Source: Vibrio qingdaonensis
GTDB lineage: Bacteria; Pseudomonadota; Gammaproteobacteria; Enterobacterales; Vibrionaceae
Direction of reading: 5' to 3'
Assembly: GCF_026191675.1 (NCBI RefSeq)
Contig: NZ_JAKRRY010000006.1
Span: 1-64,000 of the forward strand
Length of the DNA: 64,000 nt
Both the position numbers and the translations under genes were made by a program. Of the stretch, positions 47,681 to 57,308 are shown piece after piece. The notes beneath the pieces are model-generated. The model did no database searches, was not told where the DNA came from, and worked only from the letters and a program-made list of their open reading frames with translations. Numbering within the stretch: the stretch's first letter is position 1; each line of letters begins with the position of its first letter.

Positions 47681-48595
47681 ATGGCGCTCAACAAATCCAT
47701 TAAATACTTTTTAGCTGTAGCAAAGCATGGCAACATCAAGCGAGCTTCCGATGAACTCTATCTGAGCCAGCCCTCTCTCACCTCCGCAATAAAGAAATTA
47801 GAAGCAGAATTAGGGGCACCGCTTTTCAATCGGCTATCCAAAGGTGTTGAGCTAACCGCTTATGGCATTAAGTTTCGAGCCTATGCTCAAGAGCAACAAG
47901 AGCAGTACTTTGCGCTCAAGCATCAGTTCAATGATATGCAACAGCGCCAATTTGGCAAAATCAAAATAGGGACAGGTGAGGTATGGTGGGAAAATGTCGT
48001 CAAGCCTGCGGTTGTAGACTATCAACAACAAAATCCCGCCAGTTCTTTTCATTTAGAATTTGGTAATAACCTGACTTTGCTAAATCATCTTGTTCAAGGT
48101 GATATAGATTTATTTGTAGGTCATGAGGTACTGGAACTATCCGAGCATTGCCGCGTATCATTCGAACCCTTATTCCAAGATTATGAATCAATATATGTGG
48201 GCGCTCAGCACCCTCTCGTACAAACTGGTGTCGTACATACTGAATCAGGTATCGATAACACTTACCAGTACCCCCTACTTCGCGTGACGCCGAGTCATCC
48301 TCGACATCAATCAATACTGGCGCACGGCTTACCTCATGACAGTGCTCTAGAAGAACGCATTGTCTATGACGTTGATTCTGTTACCGCGAGTATTGATATG
48401 TTAAAAATAACCCCAGCAGTCATGCCGTATAGTCACCATGCTCATGAATGGCTGGCATCTCAAGGCTTGGTACAAATTAGTACCGATCGCAGTAAGGTGG
48501 GCAATATTGGTATTTATACGAAGATGGGCGAACCCAAAACCAGCATTGAGCGCTTTTGTTCCAGTTTAAAACAACACGCTCAAAGCCTGCGCTAA
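47681..48595 (+). CDS. LysR-family transcriptional regulator
   Basis: A 304-residue LysR-type regulator. The winged helix-turn-helix is classic (SIKYFLAVAKHGNIKRASDELYLSQPSLTSAIKKLEAELG APLFNRLSKGVELTAYG) and the effector domain follows (KIKIGTGEVWWE...DIDLFVGHE). It is divergent from the alpha-glucosidase gene with a dyad in between, so that gene is the likely target. A carbohydrate or dextrin-derived effector is an inference. Confidence 0.93.
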   Translation: MALNKSIKYFLAVAKHGNIKRASDELYLSQPSLTSAIKKLEAELGAPLFNRLSKGVELTAYGIKFRAYAQEQQEQYFALKHQFNDMQQRQFGKIKIGTGEVWWENVVKPAVVDYQQQNPASSFHLEFGNNLTLLNHLVQGDIDLFVGHEVLELSEHCRVSFEPLFQDYESIYVGAQHPLVQTGVVHTESGIDNTYQYPLLRVTPSHPRHQSILAHGLPHDSALEERIVYDVDSVTASIDMLKITPAVMPYSHHAHEWLASQGLVQISTDRSKVGNIGIYTKMGEPKTSIERFCSSLKQHAQSLR

Positions 48596-48695
48596 ATTGT
48601 CAGAACTTGGTTAGGTCACCAATCTGTCATTTTTCTTTCATTAAAGTTTGATGTAATCGCCATAGTTTTAATGCGCTAATTCAATGGAGATTGTC

Positions 48696-48947
48696 TTGAC
48701 CCTAAATGAAATTACCCTGACTGAAAGCACGCTCAGTGACTTAAAGGCCGTTGAATATCAATGGGTAAGAACAATGTATGTGGAAGGTTACCGTCGTGAT
48801 GAGATCAATCACTACATTCAAACCTGTTTTGGTGGTGATGGGGTATTTGCTGATTTATTCCAAAAAGTCGCATTAGAGCAAGAAAGCCTATATGTCTTGC
48901 TCCAATACGTGGGGTGTGCGCCTTCTAGTCGAGAGCTGAATCTCTAG
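48696..48947 (+). CDS. Hypothetical small protein, 83 residues
   Basis: I do not recognise the family. The product is acidic and probably helical, soluble, with no signal peptide: LNEITLTESTLSDLKAVEYQWVRTMYVEGYRRDEINHYIQTCFG-type sequence. The frame is open from ATG 48684, but GGAG at 48686-48689 is ideally spaced for the TTG at 48696, so I chose that. Its last 23 bases overlap the convergent CDF transporter gene. Alone, with no informative neighbours. Confidence 0.6.
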   Translation: MTLNEITLTESTLSDLKAVEYQWVRTMYVEGYRRDEINHYIQTCFGGDGVFADLFQKVALEQESLYVLLQYVGCAPSSRELNL

Positions 48948-49851
48948 CCACCGTAGGCGATGATGGAGAGCGTTTAAGGATCACATCCACTTCCGTCGTC
49001 GCATAAGGCTTATCAATTTTTTGCTTCACATCTTCGACAAAGCGCTCATAGCTCTTAAATGTCATCGATTCTCTTTTCGGGTCAACATAAATACTCACCC
49101 ACGTTTTTCGACCAAGCTTAGCGATAAAAATGTCGACCAGTTCAATTTCATACTCTTGCGCAAGACCACGTAAACCACGATAAATAGGCTTGGTATGCTC
49201 TATCGGTGGTGTGGCAAGGGTTAGCTCGCGCATGCCATTTTTAATGAGCTTAATTGGGTCACCAATAAAGGCCAAGCTAAACAGTACAACCAAGATTTGA
49301 TCGATATAACGGTCAACAAACCCCAGCGCCGTGCCTTGCAGTAGCAACACCAGTATCAATGCTACCCCAATTGCCCCGGATATTACCCCATTAATGAACC
49401 AGGCGTTCTTTTCCGCTTTTAGTATGTCTGACCGAGACTGATTATATCCAACGTGGCAAACCCAATACATAAAGGCGCAAATCGCCACTGCTGGGAAAAC
49501 ATAAATGGCCATCAATGCGATTGCTGGTTCTCGTCCTCCAGCGAGTAATACTGGTATATTGCTGCCTACCGCGAAGGCGATCAAAATCAAAATCGTGATG
49601 CCTTTTATCACCACAATTAACGGTTCAAAAGCATAGTAGCCAATAGGATAGTGTCGGGAAGTGCCGGATTGAGCAAGTTGAGCAATACGCAACGAGGCAA
49701 AGGAAACGACCGCCGACAGCAAGTTGAAAGAAGCGTCTAAAAGAATGGCGCTCGACTCCGAGACTAATGCCATCACACCGCCCCATAACGCCAATATGCC
49801 CGCACCTACTGCCGAGCCAATCAACGCTTTGGATTCATCAATTTTAATCAT
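48925..49851 (-). CDS. Cation diffusion facilitator family protein with altered metal-site residues
   Basis: A 308-residue CDF-fold protein: about six hydrophobic helices and a C-terminal cytosolic metallochaperone-like domain (VDIFIAKLGRKTWVSIYVDP). In FieF-type exporters the transport site is DxxxD in helix 2 and HxxxD in helix 5. Here the aligned residues are D39xxxN43 (LLDASFNLL) and N154xxxS158 (FINGVISGA), so a normal Zn/Fe/Mn site is not formed. The protein may carry another cation or have a different mechanism. It is monocistronic and AT-rich sequence precedes its start. Confidence 0.85.
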   Translation of the reverse strand: MIKIDESKALIGSAVGAGILALWGGVMALVSESSAILLDASFNLLSAVVSFASLRIAQLAQSGTSRHYPIGYYAFEPLIVVIKGITILILIAFAVGSNIPVLLAGGREPAIALMAIYVFPAVAICAFMYWVCHVGYNQSRSDILKAEKNAWFINGVISGAIGVALILVLLLQGTALGFVDRYIDQILVVLFSLAFIGDPIKLIKNGMRELTLATPPIEHTKPIYRGLRGLAQEYEIELVDIFIAKLGRKTWVSIYVDPKRESMTFKSYERFVEDVKQKIDKPYATTEVDVILKRSPSSPTVARDSALD

Positions 49852-50141
49852 CTGGTATTCCCTTTCACAGATAAACGTTGTTTATCCTTTATATTGTTAG
49901 ATTATATAGGATTAACAAAGAATAAGTACTATCCAAACTTATAACACACGAATTTACAACTTCCTATGACAGCCCAAGCTGTTTGCTGCTTTTCTCTACA
50001 ACAATTATTAATAATAACAATAGGTCACGACATCGTCAGTCGTTGCTACCGATAGACAACAACCGTGTTAAGAGGGAATGCGTGCAAGATAAAGACAATC
50101 AGACAATCGGGAAAACAGGCAAGTATATAGGTAGGCAGCGG

Positions 50142-50189
50142 ATATCGCTATGTCGTTATATCGCTATGTCGTTATATCGCTATATCGTT
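50142..50189. repeat. 16-bp tandem repeat, three copies
   Basis: The unit ATATCGCTATGTCGTT occurs at 50142-50157 and 50158-50173, identical, and at 50174-50189 with one change (G to A). Each unit is itself two related octamers. Perfect adjacent copies indicate recent expansion by slippage. Confidence 0.88.
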
Positions 50190-50199
50190 ATCTAGAAAA

Positions 50200-50221
50200 A
50201 TGCCTGAGCAAGCTCAGGCAT
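50200..50221 (-). terminator. Terminator of the malEFG operon
   Basis: Perfect 10-bp stem ATGCCTGAGC/GCTCAGGCAT (50200-50209 with 50212-50221), two-base gap. On the minus strand it is followed by TTTTTCTAGA, a good U tract, 150 bases after the malG stop. Confidence 0.85.
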
Positions 50222-50374
50222 TGGTTACAAAAACTGTTAATCGTGATAGTAAGGAATCCTGGTAACAGCCAGCTACGCGTAACACCAGTGTGCCTGCTTA
50301 ACTAGTCGGCGGCCAAACCAATGTGACGTTAAGCAAAGCGAAATGGGCAGTCTTACGACCACCCTTTATCGTTA

Positions 50375-51265
50375 TTATCCTTTAACACCACCGGAAGTAA
50401 GTCCCCCTACTAACCAGCGCTGTGCAAGCAAGAATACGATTGTGATAGGTAATGCTGACAATACCGCTGCTGCTGCAAAATCGCCCCACAGATAGTTCTG
50501 AGGATACAAGTACTGCTGCATACCTACCGCTAATGTGTACGAGTTTACATCAGAAAGCAGTAACGACGCTACTGGTACTTCACCGACAACCCCGATAAAT
50601 GACAAGATGAACACCACCGCGAGAATTGGCACAGACAATGGCAATAGTACCAGCTTGAACGCCTGCCAAGGTGTCGCACCATCCAGTGCTGCCGCTTCTT
50701 CAAGTGAGTTATCTATAGTCTCGAAGTAACCTTTAATCGTCCATACATGCAGAGCAATACCACCCAAGTAAGAGAAGATTAAACCACCATGCGTATTCAA
50801 CCCAAGGAACGGAATATACTGACCTAACTTGTCAAATAGTGCATAAAGCGCCACCAGTGCTAACACGGCAGGGAACATTTGGAAGATCATCATCGCTTTC
50901 AAGATGGTGTTCTTACCCGAAAAACGCATACGAGCAAATGCGTAAGCCGATGTTGTCGACAGAGCAACAATCAAAATAGAGGTGATACCCGCTACTTTGA
51001 TTGAGTTCCAAAGCCACAACAGCACAGGGAATGGCGGCGGTGTTACCGAACCATCGGCATTTTCAACCGCAATACCCAACGCCAGTTTCCAGTGCTCAAG
51101 CGACGGGTTATCTGGAATCAAACTACCTGATGCAAAGTTACCTTCACGGAACGAAATTGCTATGACCATCAACAAAGGGAAGATAATCATGGACAGGAAT
51201 ACCCAAAGCGCAATATGCGTTGCCCATACACGGTATTTTAAAGACTTACCTTGTACCATTGCCAT
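50375..51265 (-). CDS. malG: Maltose ABC transporter permease MalG
   Basis: A 296-residue inner-membrane permease with six hydrophobic helices. The EAA loop that docks MalK is [25 protein letters not shown] (about 190-215). The C-terminus [17 protein letters not shown] matches MalG. It forms the translocation channel with MalF, 11 bases upstream in the same operon. Confidence 0.97.
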   Translation of the reverse strand: MAMVQGKSLKYRVWATHIALWVFLSMIIFPLLMVIAISFREGNFASGSLIPDNPSLEHWKLALGIAVENADGSVTPPPFPVLLWLWNSIKVAGITSILIVALSTTSAYAFARMRFSGKNTILKAMMIFQMFPAVLALVALYALFDKLGQYIPFLGLNTHGGLIFSYLGGIALHVWTIKGYFETIDNSLEEAAALDGATPWQAFKLVLLPLSVPILAVVFILSFIGVVGEVPVASLLLSDVNSYTLAVGMQQYLYPQNYLWGDFAAAAVLSALPITIVFLLAQRWLVGGLTSGGVKG

Positions 51266-51276
51266 TGTTCTATTCC

Positions 51277-52848
51277 TTAGTCTTGAGACAATTTAGTGAA
51301 ACGTAGGTTGAGTAGCGCTAATCCGCCAACCAATAGGAAAATCAGTGTTGCAATCGCACTTGCCAGACCAAAGTCTTGACCACCTGAACCTTCAAACGCA
51401 ATACGGTAGGTATAGCTCACCAATAGGTCGGTATAACCTGCTGGCTCAGAGGTGCCGATCATATTTGGACCACCTTGCGTTAACAATTGAATCATTACAA
51501 AGTTATTGAAGTTGAAAGCAAAGCTTGCAATCAATAGCGGCGTAAGCGGCTTGATCATCAACGGTACGGTAATACGAGTAAAGTTATGTAAGAAACCTGC
51601 GCCATCAATGGCTGACGCTTCATATAGATCGTCTGGAATCGCTTTAAGCAGACCCATACACAGGATCATCATGTAAGGGAAGCCTAGCCAGGTGTTCACT
51701 ATCAGCACCATGGATTTCGCTAAAATTGGGTCTGAGAACCAATTCGGGCTAATACCGAATATAGACTCAAGCACCATGTTTATTTCACCAAAGCTTTGGT
51801 TAAACAAGCCCTTAAAGATCAGAATAGAGATAAAGGCAGGGACTGCGTAAGGCAAAATCAATAAGACTCGATAAATCGCACGGCCTTTTAGCGCTTCCCA
51901 CTGCACAACACTGGCAAGGATAAGACCAATGATCAGTGTCAAGACCACCGTCAGTACCGAGAACACGACCGTCCAAATAAAGATACTAATAAATGGCTCT
52001 TTGATACCATCGTCTTTCCAGACTCGCTCAAAGTTGTGAGTACCGATATCAACCACAAAACCAGGCGATACCGTGCTACCCGTAAACTCGCCATTCGCAT
52101 CAATAGGTTGATAGAAGCCGACTTCCATATTGGCTCTAAATATTTCACCCGTTTTGTTGTTAAGAAGATCCGTTGAACCTTCAATATGAGAATACAATGG
52201 CTGAACGGAAGCAAATTTGCGCAGACCACTCATGCGAATGTCTTCACCACTTGGCATATTCAGATCGAGCGTGTTAAGTATTGCACGGCTCTGAATAATC
52301 GCTTTGATTGCTTCTTTATCCCCTGTTTTTCCTTCGGATAGTTTTAGGTCATACTCTGCGGCCGGGTTAGCCATATCAAATTCAGGTGTGGCTAGTAGCT
52401 GCTCGCCATCTTTGACATAAATGATATGCCCATTCTTTGTCTTATGCAGGTCAAAAGAATAGCTATCACCACTTTGGAAGGTGCGCTGCGTTAATACGCT
52501 TTGCGTGCGTTCTAATGAAAGTTGGTTTTTAGCACTGTAGTTCGTAAAAGCGAGTCCGACGGTATACGCTAAAGGGAAAATAATGAACAAAATCATGCCC
52601 GCAATACCTGGGTAGATATAACGGTGTGCGTATGTTTTCTTACTGCCAAAGATGTAAAGTGCCAGAGCGGTGAGAATCACAGTAAGCAATGCAAAAGCAA
52701 GCTCTCCGCGCGAATACATAAGAATAGTAGCGTAGCCATTAAGGATACCGATCGAGCCCAGAGCTCCCCATTTAAGGAATACTTTCTTGCTGCTCGGCGT
52801 ATCATTGGCTGGCGCTGACATGGCATCTGTACCTTGAACTGACTGCAT
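51277..52848 (-). CDS. malF: Maltose ABC transporter permease MalF
   Basis: A 523-residue permease with the long periplasmic P2 loop of MalF (about 95-275) and eight membrane helices. The EAA motif [27 protein letters not shown] lies near residue 400-425. The extra N-terminal residues ([16 protein letters not shown]...) precede the family start; an internal ATG at codon 10 is possible. P2 contacts the binding protein. Second gene of malEFG. Confidence 0.97.
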   Translation of the reverse strand: MQSVQGTDAMSAPANDTPSSKKVFLKWGALGSIGILNGYATILMYSRGELAFALLTVILTALALYIFGSKKTYAHRYIYPGIAGMILFIIFPLAYTVGLAFTNYSAKNQLSLERTQSVLTQRTFQSGDSYSFDLHKTKNGHIIYVKDGEQLLATPEFDMANPAAEYDLKLSEGKTGDKEAIKAIIQSRAILNTLDLNMPSGEDIRMSGLRKFASVQPLYSHIEGSTDLLNNKTGEIFRANMEVGFYQPIDANGEFTGSTVSPGFVVDIGTHNFERVWKDDGIKEPFISIFIWTVVFSVLTVVLTLIIGLILASVVQWEALKGRAIYRVLLILPYAVPAFISILIFKGLFNQSFGEINMVLESIFGISPNWFSDPILAKSMVLIVNTWLGFPYMMILCMGLLKAIPDDLYEASAIDGAGFLHNFTRITVPLMIKPLTPLLIASFAFNFNNFVMIQLLTQGGPNMIGTSEPAGYTDLLVSYTYRIAFEGSGGQDFGLASAIATLIFLLVGGLALLNLRFTKLSQD

Positions 52849-52886
52849 AAAAGGACCTGCTAGCGATAAATCAAAAAATAGAAATG

Positions 52887-52908
52887 AAGGAGAGGTTGCC
52901 CCCTCCTT
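52887..52908 (-). promoter_or_regulatory. Hairpin between malE and malF
   Basis: AAGGAG (52887-52892) pairs with CTCCTT (52903-52908), extended by G-C pairs inside. It lies in the 100-base gap between malE and malF, where in enterobacteria a hairpin stabilises the malE message and lowers malFG expression. A similar role is an inference. Confidence 0.45.
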
Positions 52909-52948
52909 AAAAGGGTAGTACTAATTAACCATATAACCGTGAATTCAG

Positions 52949-54130
52949 TTACTTAGTCATTTGTTTTTCAGCGTCTACAACCGCTTCATTGACAGTCTGA
53001 CGACCATCGACAACATTAACGATCGCGTTTTTAGCCGATGCCCAGAATGCACTCATCTGTGGCACGTTTGGCATGATTTCGCCGTTCATTGCGTTATCCA
53101 TTGTTGCTGCAATGCGCGCATCTGAGTCGAGTTCTTTTTGGAAAGAAGTCAGCGCAACTGCACCTAATGGTTTGTCGTTGTTCACTTCACGCAGGCCGTC
53201 GTTAGTAAGTAGGTAGTTTTCTAGGAACTCTACTGCTAGGTCGCGGTTAGGTGACGCCGTGCTGATACCAGCCGTCAATACGCCAACGAAAGGTTTTGAT
53301 GCTTGACCGTTAAATTTAGGCAGCGTTGCTACGCCATAGTTAATACCTGATTTTTCAACGTTTGCCCAAGACCAAGGACCATTGATGGTCATTGCTGTCT
53401 GACCTTGGTTAAATGCTGACTCTGATACTGAATAATCCATATCTGCTGAAATCACGCCTTTTTCAACCAATGATTTAACGAAAGTCAGTGCATCTTTCAC
53501 GCCGTCTTGTGCAATACCAGCGTCTTTAACGTCATAGCCAGTACCCGTGTACTTAAAGGCATAGCCGCCATCGGCAGCCATTAATGGCCATGTGAAATAC
53601 GGTTCTTTTAGGTTCCACATGATCGCTGACTTGCCTTCTTTAGCCAGCTTAGTATTTAGCGCTTCCACTTCTTCCCAAGTTTTTGGAGGGTTAGGCACTA
53701 AATCTTTGTTGTAAATAAGCGATAGTGATTCAACTGCAATTGGGTAACCAATCGTTTTGCCATCATATTGAACCGCATCCCAAGCGAAATCTACGATGCC
53801 AGCTTTGGTTTCTTTAGATGGTTTAACTTCTGCTAGAAGACCAGCATCCGCGTATTCACCAAAACGGTCGTGAGCCCAAAAAATGATGTCTGGACCATCA
53901 CCAGTCGCGGCAACTTGTGGGAAACGACTCTCTAGACCATCTGGATGAGCGACAGTCACTTTAATACCTGTATCTTCTTCGAACTTCTTACCTACTTCAG
54001 CAAGTCCGTTATAGCCTTTATCACCATTAATCCAAATAGTGAGTTGTCCTTCTTCGATAGCAGCATTTGCACCAAAAGAACCAAGAGCAACCAGTGTGCC
54101 TAGTGCTACAGTACTAAGGGCTTTTTTCAT
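52949..54130 (-). CDS. malE: Maltose/maltodextrin-binding protein MalE
   Basis: A 393-residue periplasmic binding protein. Signal peptide ends at GANA; mature sequence starts [27 protein letters not shown]. Ligand residues of E. coli MBP are kept: DK of [21 protein letters not shown] (E153, Y155), GPWSW and FW near [12 protein letters not shown]. It captures maltodextrins for MalFGK. First gene of the leftward operon, divergent from malK, preceded by an A/G-rich ribosome site and a 728-base control region. Confidence 0.97.
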   Translation of the reverse strand: MKKALSTVALGTLVALGSFGANAAIEEGQLTIWINGDKGYNGLAEVGKKFEEDTGIKVTVAHPDGLESRFPQVAATGDGPDIIFWAHDRFGEYADAGLLAEVKPSKETKAGIVDFAWDAVQYDGKTIGYPIAVESLSLIYNKDLVPNPPKTWEEVEALNTKLAKEGKSAIMWNLKEPYFTWPLMAADGGYAFKYTGTGYDVKDAGIAQDGVKDALTFVKSLVEKGVISADMDYSVSESAFNQGQTAMTINGPWSWANVEKSGINYGVATLPKFNGQASKPFVGVLTAGISTASPNRDLAVEFLENYLLTNDGLREVNNDKPLGAVALTSFQKELDSDARIAATMDNAMNGEIMPNVPQMSAFWASAKNAIVNVVDGRQTVNEAVVDAEKQMTK

Positions 54131-54387
54131 GTGTATATCCTTTTTATAGTTTTGATAGCAGGGTTATCCAGAGGGTCGTCCAGAGGATTTCCTTAATTTC
54201 GACGAGTATCATCCGAAAAATACAGCAAGGTCTCATCATCCTAATCACTACGCCCTATCAAGTTGCAATGGTTTCCGTGATCTCTATCGGCTCCGACTAT
54301 AGATCAACATCACAAAACATTCTCCTTTTGCGACTCATTTCACTATTGCGACGACGATTTTTTTGAACTAGATCTCATCAAGAGAAT

Positions 54388-54429
54388 CTCCTCCCCAGCC
54401 CCCTACTCCCCTACTACTCCCCCTATAAT
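54388..54429. promoter_or_regulatory. MalT-box-like cluster with adjacent TATAAT
   Basis: CTCCTCCCC (54388-54396; inverse GGGGAGGAG, close to the MalT consensus GGGGA(T/G)GAGG) is followed by CTACTCCCC and CTACTCCCCC, then directly by TATAAT. MalT is the expected activator of malEFG and malK. Confidence 0.6.
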
Positions 54430-54667
54430 TATTTCTTACGGGAGGATGTCTAGATTACGAGATTCAAGGAAACTGCAGTCATCCAAGAGTGGATGGTAAG
54501 AACCCTTTCCAGCAGCCTCATATAGGTTAAAGCCATATAGGTTAGAGCGCTGGTTTTACATCGCTGGCATCGTTAAGTAGACCCAGGTTGAAATGCAATA
54601 AGTAATTTAGTTTACGGGGGAGGCATTCAGTCTGAGTCGGGGGATACTGACGACTTATTAGCGTTGA

Positions 54668-54700
54668 GGGTGGCGTTATCGTACGACGCCACCCCTTTTT
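54668..54700 (+). terminator. Rightward terminator inside the malE-malK gap
   Basis: GGGTGGCGT (54668-54676) pairs with ACGCCACCC (54686-54694), 9 bp, loop 9 bases, then CTTTTT. No annotated gene ends here, so it closes either a leader of malK or a small RNA transcribed rightward from about 54436. Confidence 0.75.
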
Positions 54701-54858
54701 CTTTCCATCAGGGACTTTGAGCAATAAAACGAAGCATTGCATTATTCTGTGGCAACACAAAATTTCCCACACTCACTGACCAATTTCCTATTATTAGCGG
54801 TTCAATTATCTCTATAATGACCGGCAAAAAGAAATAAAACGAATCGAGGACGAGCTAC

Positions 54859-55968
54859 ATGGCGAGTGTCACGTTAAAAAATGTTAGTAAAGCGTACGGC
54901 GACGTACTGATCTCCAAAAACATCGACCTAAAAATCAACGAAGGTGAATTTGTTGTTTTTGTTGGACCGTCTGGCTGTGGTAAATCAACGCTACTACGTT
55001 GCATTGCAGGCTTGGAAGACATCACGTCCGGTGATTTGTATATTGGTGACGAGCGCATGAATGACGTTGAACCGTCCAAGCGTGGCGTTGGTATGGTGTT
55101 CCAATCTTATGCGCTTTATCCTCACTTAAATCTTTATGACAACATGTCTTTCGGTCTTAAATTGGCCAAAGCTGACAAAGCTGAGATTGATCGTCGTGTC
55201 GAGCACGCAGCTGAAATCCTTCAACTTGGTCACCTTTTAGAGCGCCAGCCTAAGGCACTGTCTGGTGGGCAACGTCAACGTGTCGCCATCGGCCGAACTT
55301 TGGTGTCTCAACCGAACCTATTCTTACTCGACGAACCGCTATCCAACCTAGATGCGGCACTTCGAGTCAATATGCGTGCGCAAATCACTAAGCTACAACG
55401 CCAACTTGGTTGCACCATGATTTATGTGACACACGATCAAGTAGAAGCGATGACCATGGCGGATAAGATTGTGGTGTTGGACGCCGGTTGGGTATCTCAA
55501 GTTGGTAAGCCTTTAGAATTGTATCACTACCCTGAAAACCGTTTTGTCGCTGGCTTCATTGGCTCGCCAAAAATGAATTTCATGAGCGTATTCATTGACG
55601 ATGTTGAACCAGAGCGAGTAAAAGTTCAGCTATCTGACGGTGATTCCTTCTGGATTCCCGTTGATGGTACAACGGTTAACCGTGGTGATCGCATGTCACT
55701 TGGGATTCGCCCTGAGCATCTTCTTCTCGCGGATGAAGCTGACGCCAAAGTTGAAGGGGAAGTGATGATCGTTGAAAAACTTGGCAACGAAACTCAAGTC
55801 TATCTTAATCTTGAAAGCGCAGACGCGGACGTCATCTTCCGTCAACCTGATACGCTATCTGTTGAAACAGGCGATAGATTCGCTATCGGTATTCCTGCGC
55901 ATCGCTGTCACCTCTTCCATAGTGATGGTCGTGCGTGTCGCCGTTTGTATAAAGAAGCGGGTTTATAA
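54859..55968 (+). CDS. malK: Maltose ABC transporter ATP-binding protein MalK
   Basis: A 369-residue ABC ATPase: Walker [10 protein letters not shown] (about 36-44), Q-loop [10 protein letters not shown], signature [13 protein letters not shown], Walker [13 protein letters not shown], switch His in VTHDQ. The C-terminal regulatory OB-like domain (about 240-369, GSPKMNF...GIRPEHLL) is full length, as in E. coli MalK (371). It powers MalFG and in enterobacteria restrains MalT. Divergent from malEFG. Confidence 0.97.
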   Translation: MASVTLKNVSKAYGDVLISKNIDLKINEGEFVVFVGPSGCGKSTLLRCIAGLEDITSGDLYIGDERMNDVEPSKRGVGMVFQSYALYPHLNLYDNMSFGLKLAKADKAEIDRRVEHAAEILQLGHLLERQPKALSGGQRQRVAIGRTLVSQPNLFLLDEPLSNLDAALRVNMRAQITKLQRQLGCTMIYVTHDQVEAMTMADKIVVLDAGWVSQVGKPLELYHYPENRFVAGFIGSPKMNFMSVFIDDVEPERVKVQLSDGDSFWIPVDGTTVNRGDRMSLGIRPEHLLLADEADAKVEGEVMIVEKLGNETQVYLNLESADADVIFRQPDTLSVETGDRFAIGIPAHRCHLFHSDGRACRRLYKEAGL

Positions 55969-56010
55969 GTCGCTCCTAAGACAACCTATCTAACACCTTT
56001 GCTTGTTAAA

Positions 56011-56041
56011 AATCCCTCAGTCCTAATCAGATTGGGGGATT
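56011..56041. terminator. malK terminator overlapping the end of the next gene
   Basis: AATCCCTCA (56011-56019) pairs with TTGGGGGATT (56032-56041, one G-U), followed by CTTTCTAT; preceded by AAAAA for the minus strand. The stop codon of the minus-strand gene (56023-56025) is in the loop, so the hairpin can end both transcripts. Confidence 0.75.
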
Positions 56042-56349
56042 CTTTCTATATGACAGTTTTTTTCAACAAACCATATCTGCCCAGTTTTATCTATAACTTG
56101 GAGTGGAAAGCTTGTTCTATCGAAAGTAAAAGTAGCAACACCTGTCGATTGCTCAACGAATAGCTCCGACTGAGTCGCGGTTTTTATACTCACAGCCATT
56201 TCTTTATTAGCCGTCAAAAAAGTAATTTCTATTGATGTATTTTCTTCTACACAATTAAAAAACAATTGATTATTACTCGAAGCAAACATACTTAGAAGTC
56301 CCAAAAAGACGGCAATTAATGCCGTCTTGAATTTTAGTTTAGTCTTCAT
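56023..56349 (-). CDS. Small secreted protein of the curli operon, 108 residues
   Basis: The start has a signal peptide (MKTKLKFKTALIAVFLGLLSMFASS) and the rest is beta-rich (SIEITFLTANKEMAVSIKT, ATFTFDRTSFPLQVID) with two cysteines, C33 and C99, likely disulfide-bonded. It begins 7 bases after the major curlin-like gene and is in the same leftward operon. By position and size it could be a CsgC/CsgH-like chaperone or inhibitor, but I see no clear match to CsgC (which has a CxC motif). Treat as an unassigned curli accessory. Confidence 0.65.
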   Translation of the reverse strand: MKTKLKFKTALIAVFLGLLSMFASSNNQLFFNCVEENTSIEITFLTANKEMAVSIKTATQSELFVEQSTGVATFTFDRTSFPLQVIDKTGQIWFVEKNCHIERIPQSD

Positions 56350-56356
56350 ACCTTAA

Positions 56357-57217
56357 TTAGTTTTGAAGTACTGTCACTGTTGAGTTCATAGAACCTGATT
56401 GGACGACGTTCGAGACATCCCCCCAACTCTGAGTTACACTAATAGTGTTGTTGGTAGCATTGTCTAAATCAACATTTGACCAGTTATTGTTACCACGCTG
56501 ATTCACTCTAATCGTATTCTCATTACTCGCGTACAAGTCGATCATAGATTCATTGTTATATCGCGTTGTATTTTTACCTTGGTCTACAAACACTCTATTT
56601 TCAGACGAGCCAGCGCTCAACAGAACGTCTGAATCATGGTCAGCCCCTTTCTGAGTGACTCTCACCAAGTTTGAAGACGAACCGTCAGCATAACTAATTT
56701 CAGAGTCGTTCTGAATGCCTTCTTGTGCAACAAATGTGCGGTTCAACTTGCTCTTACCTGTCGATTTAACTCGTGACCAGTGATCAACTCCATTCTGCAT
56801 CACATCAACTTTAGAGTTGTCTTCATCGTTTGCCATGTATACGACAGAATCGTTAGTGTGACCTTGCTGATTAATGTCTACATCAGCACCGCCTGTTGTA
56901 CCCGCTATCTTCACCAGCGAGTCATTGTAACTTCTATCGCCGGACTGAGTAATCTTTACATTATTGTTATTACCAGGACTCTGGAGGCGAATATCCACCG
57001 CAGAACGGTTACCATCAAATACCCCCAATTGACCTTGGGTTACTTTGACAACGGTACCTTGGTCATTAGCTTGCTTAACAACACTTTTATTGTCTTTGTC
57101 AGCGGCGGACAAAAGACCATAGCCATTAAAGTTAATCTCTTTTCCTGTTGGTGGGCCTGCTGAAAACGCAGCTGTAGATACTAGTGCTAAGCCTACCGAT
57201 AGTGCTAATAATTTCAT
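56357..57217 (-). CDS. Diverged curlin-like amyloid subunit (CsgA-type)
   Basis: A 286-residue secreted protein: signal peptide ending AAFSA, then a long Asn/Gln/Ser/Val-rich region of degenerate repeats of roughly 20-25 residues, with phrases such as NNNNVKITQSGDRSYNDSLV, SKVDVMQNGVDHWSRV, SNLVRVTQKGADHDSDV, NTIRVNQRGNNNWSNV and NTISVTQSWGDVSNV. The pattern V-x-Q-x-G-x(2-4)-(W/N/D)S-x-V echoes the curlin strand-loop-strand but is longer and more charged than E. coli CsgA (151 residues). It is a good candidate for the major fibre subunit secreted by CsgG. Strong ribosome site AAGGA. Confidence 0.82.
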   Translation of the reverse strand: MKLLALSVGLALVSTAAFSAGPPTGKEINFNGYGLLSAADKDNKSVVKQANDQGTVVKVTQGQLGVFDGNRSAVDIRLQSPGNNNNVKITQSGDRSYNDSLVKIAGTTGGADVDINQQGHTNDSVVYMANDEDNSKVDVMQNGVDHWSRVKSTGKSKLNRTFVAQEGIQNDSEISYADGSSSNLVRVTQKGADHDSDVLLSAGSSENRVFVDQGKNTTRYNNESMIDLYASNENTIRVNQRGNNNWSNVDLDNATNNTISVTQSWGDVSNVVQSGSMNSTVTVLQN

Positions 57218-57308
57218 ATCAATATCCTTGTTCCTTTTATGTTTCCATGTCGATTAAGACTTCTATAAAAAGAAGCCATTTACTAAACCAATATCTGACC
57301 AAATGAAA

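Larger units (their letters stand above)
49852..50374. other. Intergenic stretch with 16-bp repeats and the malG terminator
   Basis: These 523 bases lack a credible gene. An imperfect dyad (ATCCT...AGGAT, about 49884-49912) lies in the CDF promoter region. The right part has a 16-bp tandem repeat and a terminator hairpin, listed separately. Confidence 0.5.
54131..54858. promoter_or_regulatory. malEFG-malK divergent control region
   Basis: This gene-free 728-base region holds a cluster of MalT-box-like sequences at 54388-54420, a TATAAT at 54424-54429, a rightward terminator at 54668-54700, and a second TATAAT at 54813-54818 that probably serves malK (TTATTA 16 bases upstream). A 76-codon minus frame here has no support. 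Confidence 0.65.

Noticed and set aside
50142-50189. CRISPR array
   Set aside because: The repeat units touch each other with no spacers and no cas genes are in the window.
49983-50195. 70-codon rightward frame ending in YRYIVI-type repeats
   Set aside because: Its C-terminus is only the 16-bp repeat translated; no ribosome site.
54542-54772. 76-codon minus-strand frame in the malE-malK gap
   Set aside because: It runs through the terminator at 54668-54700 and lacks a start signal.
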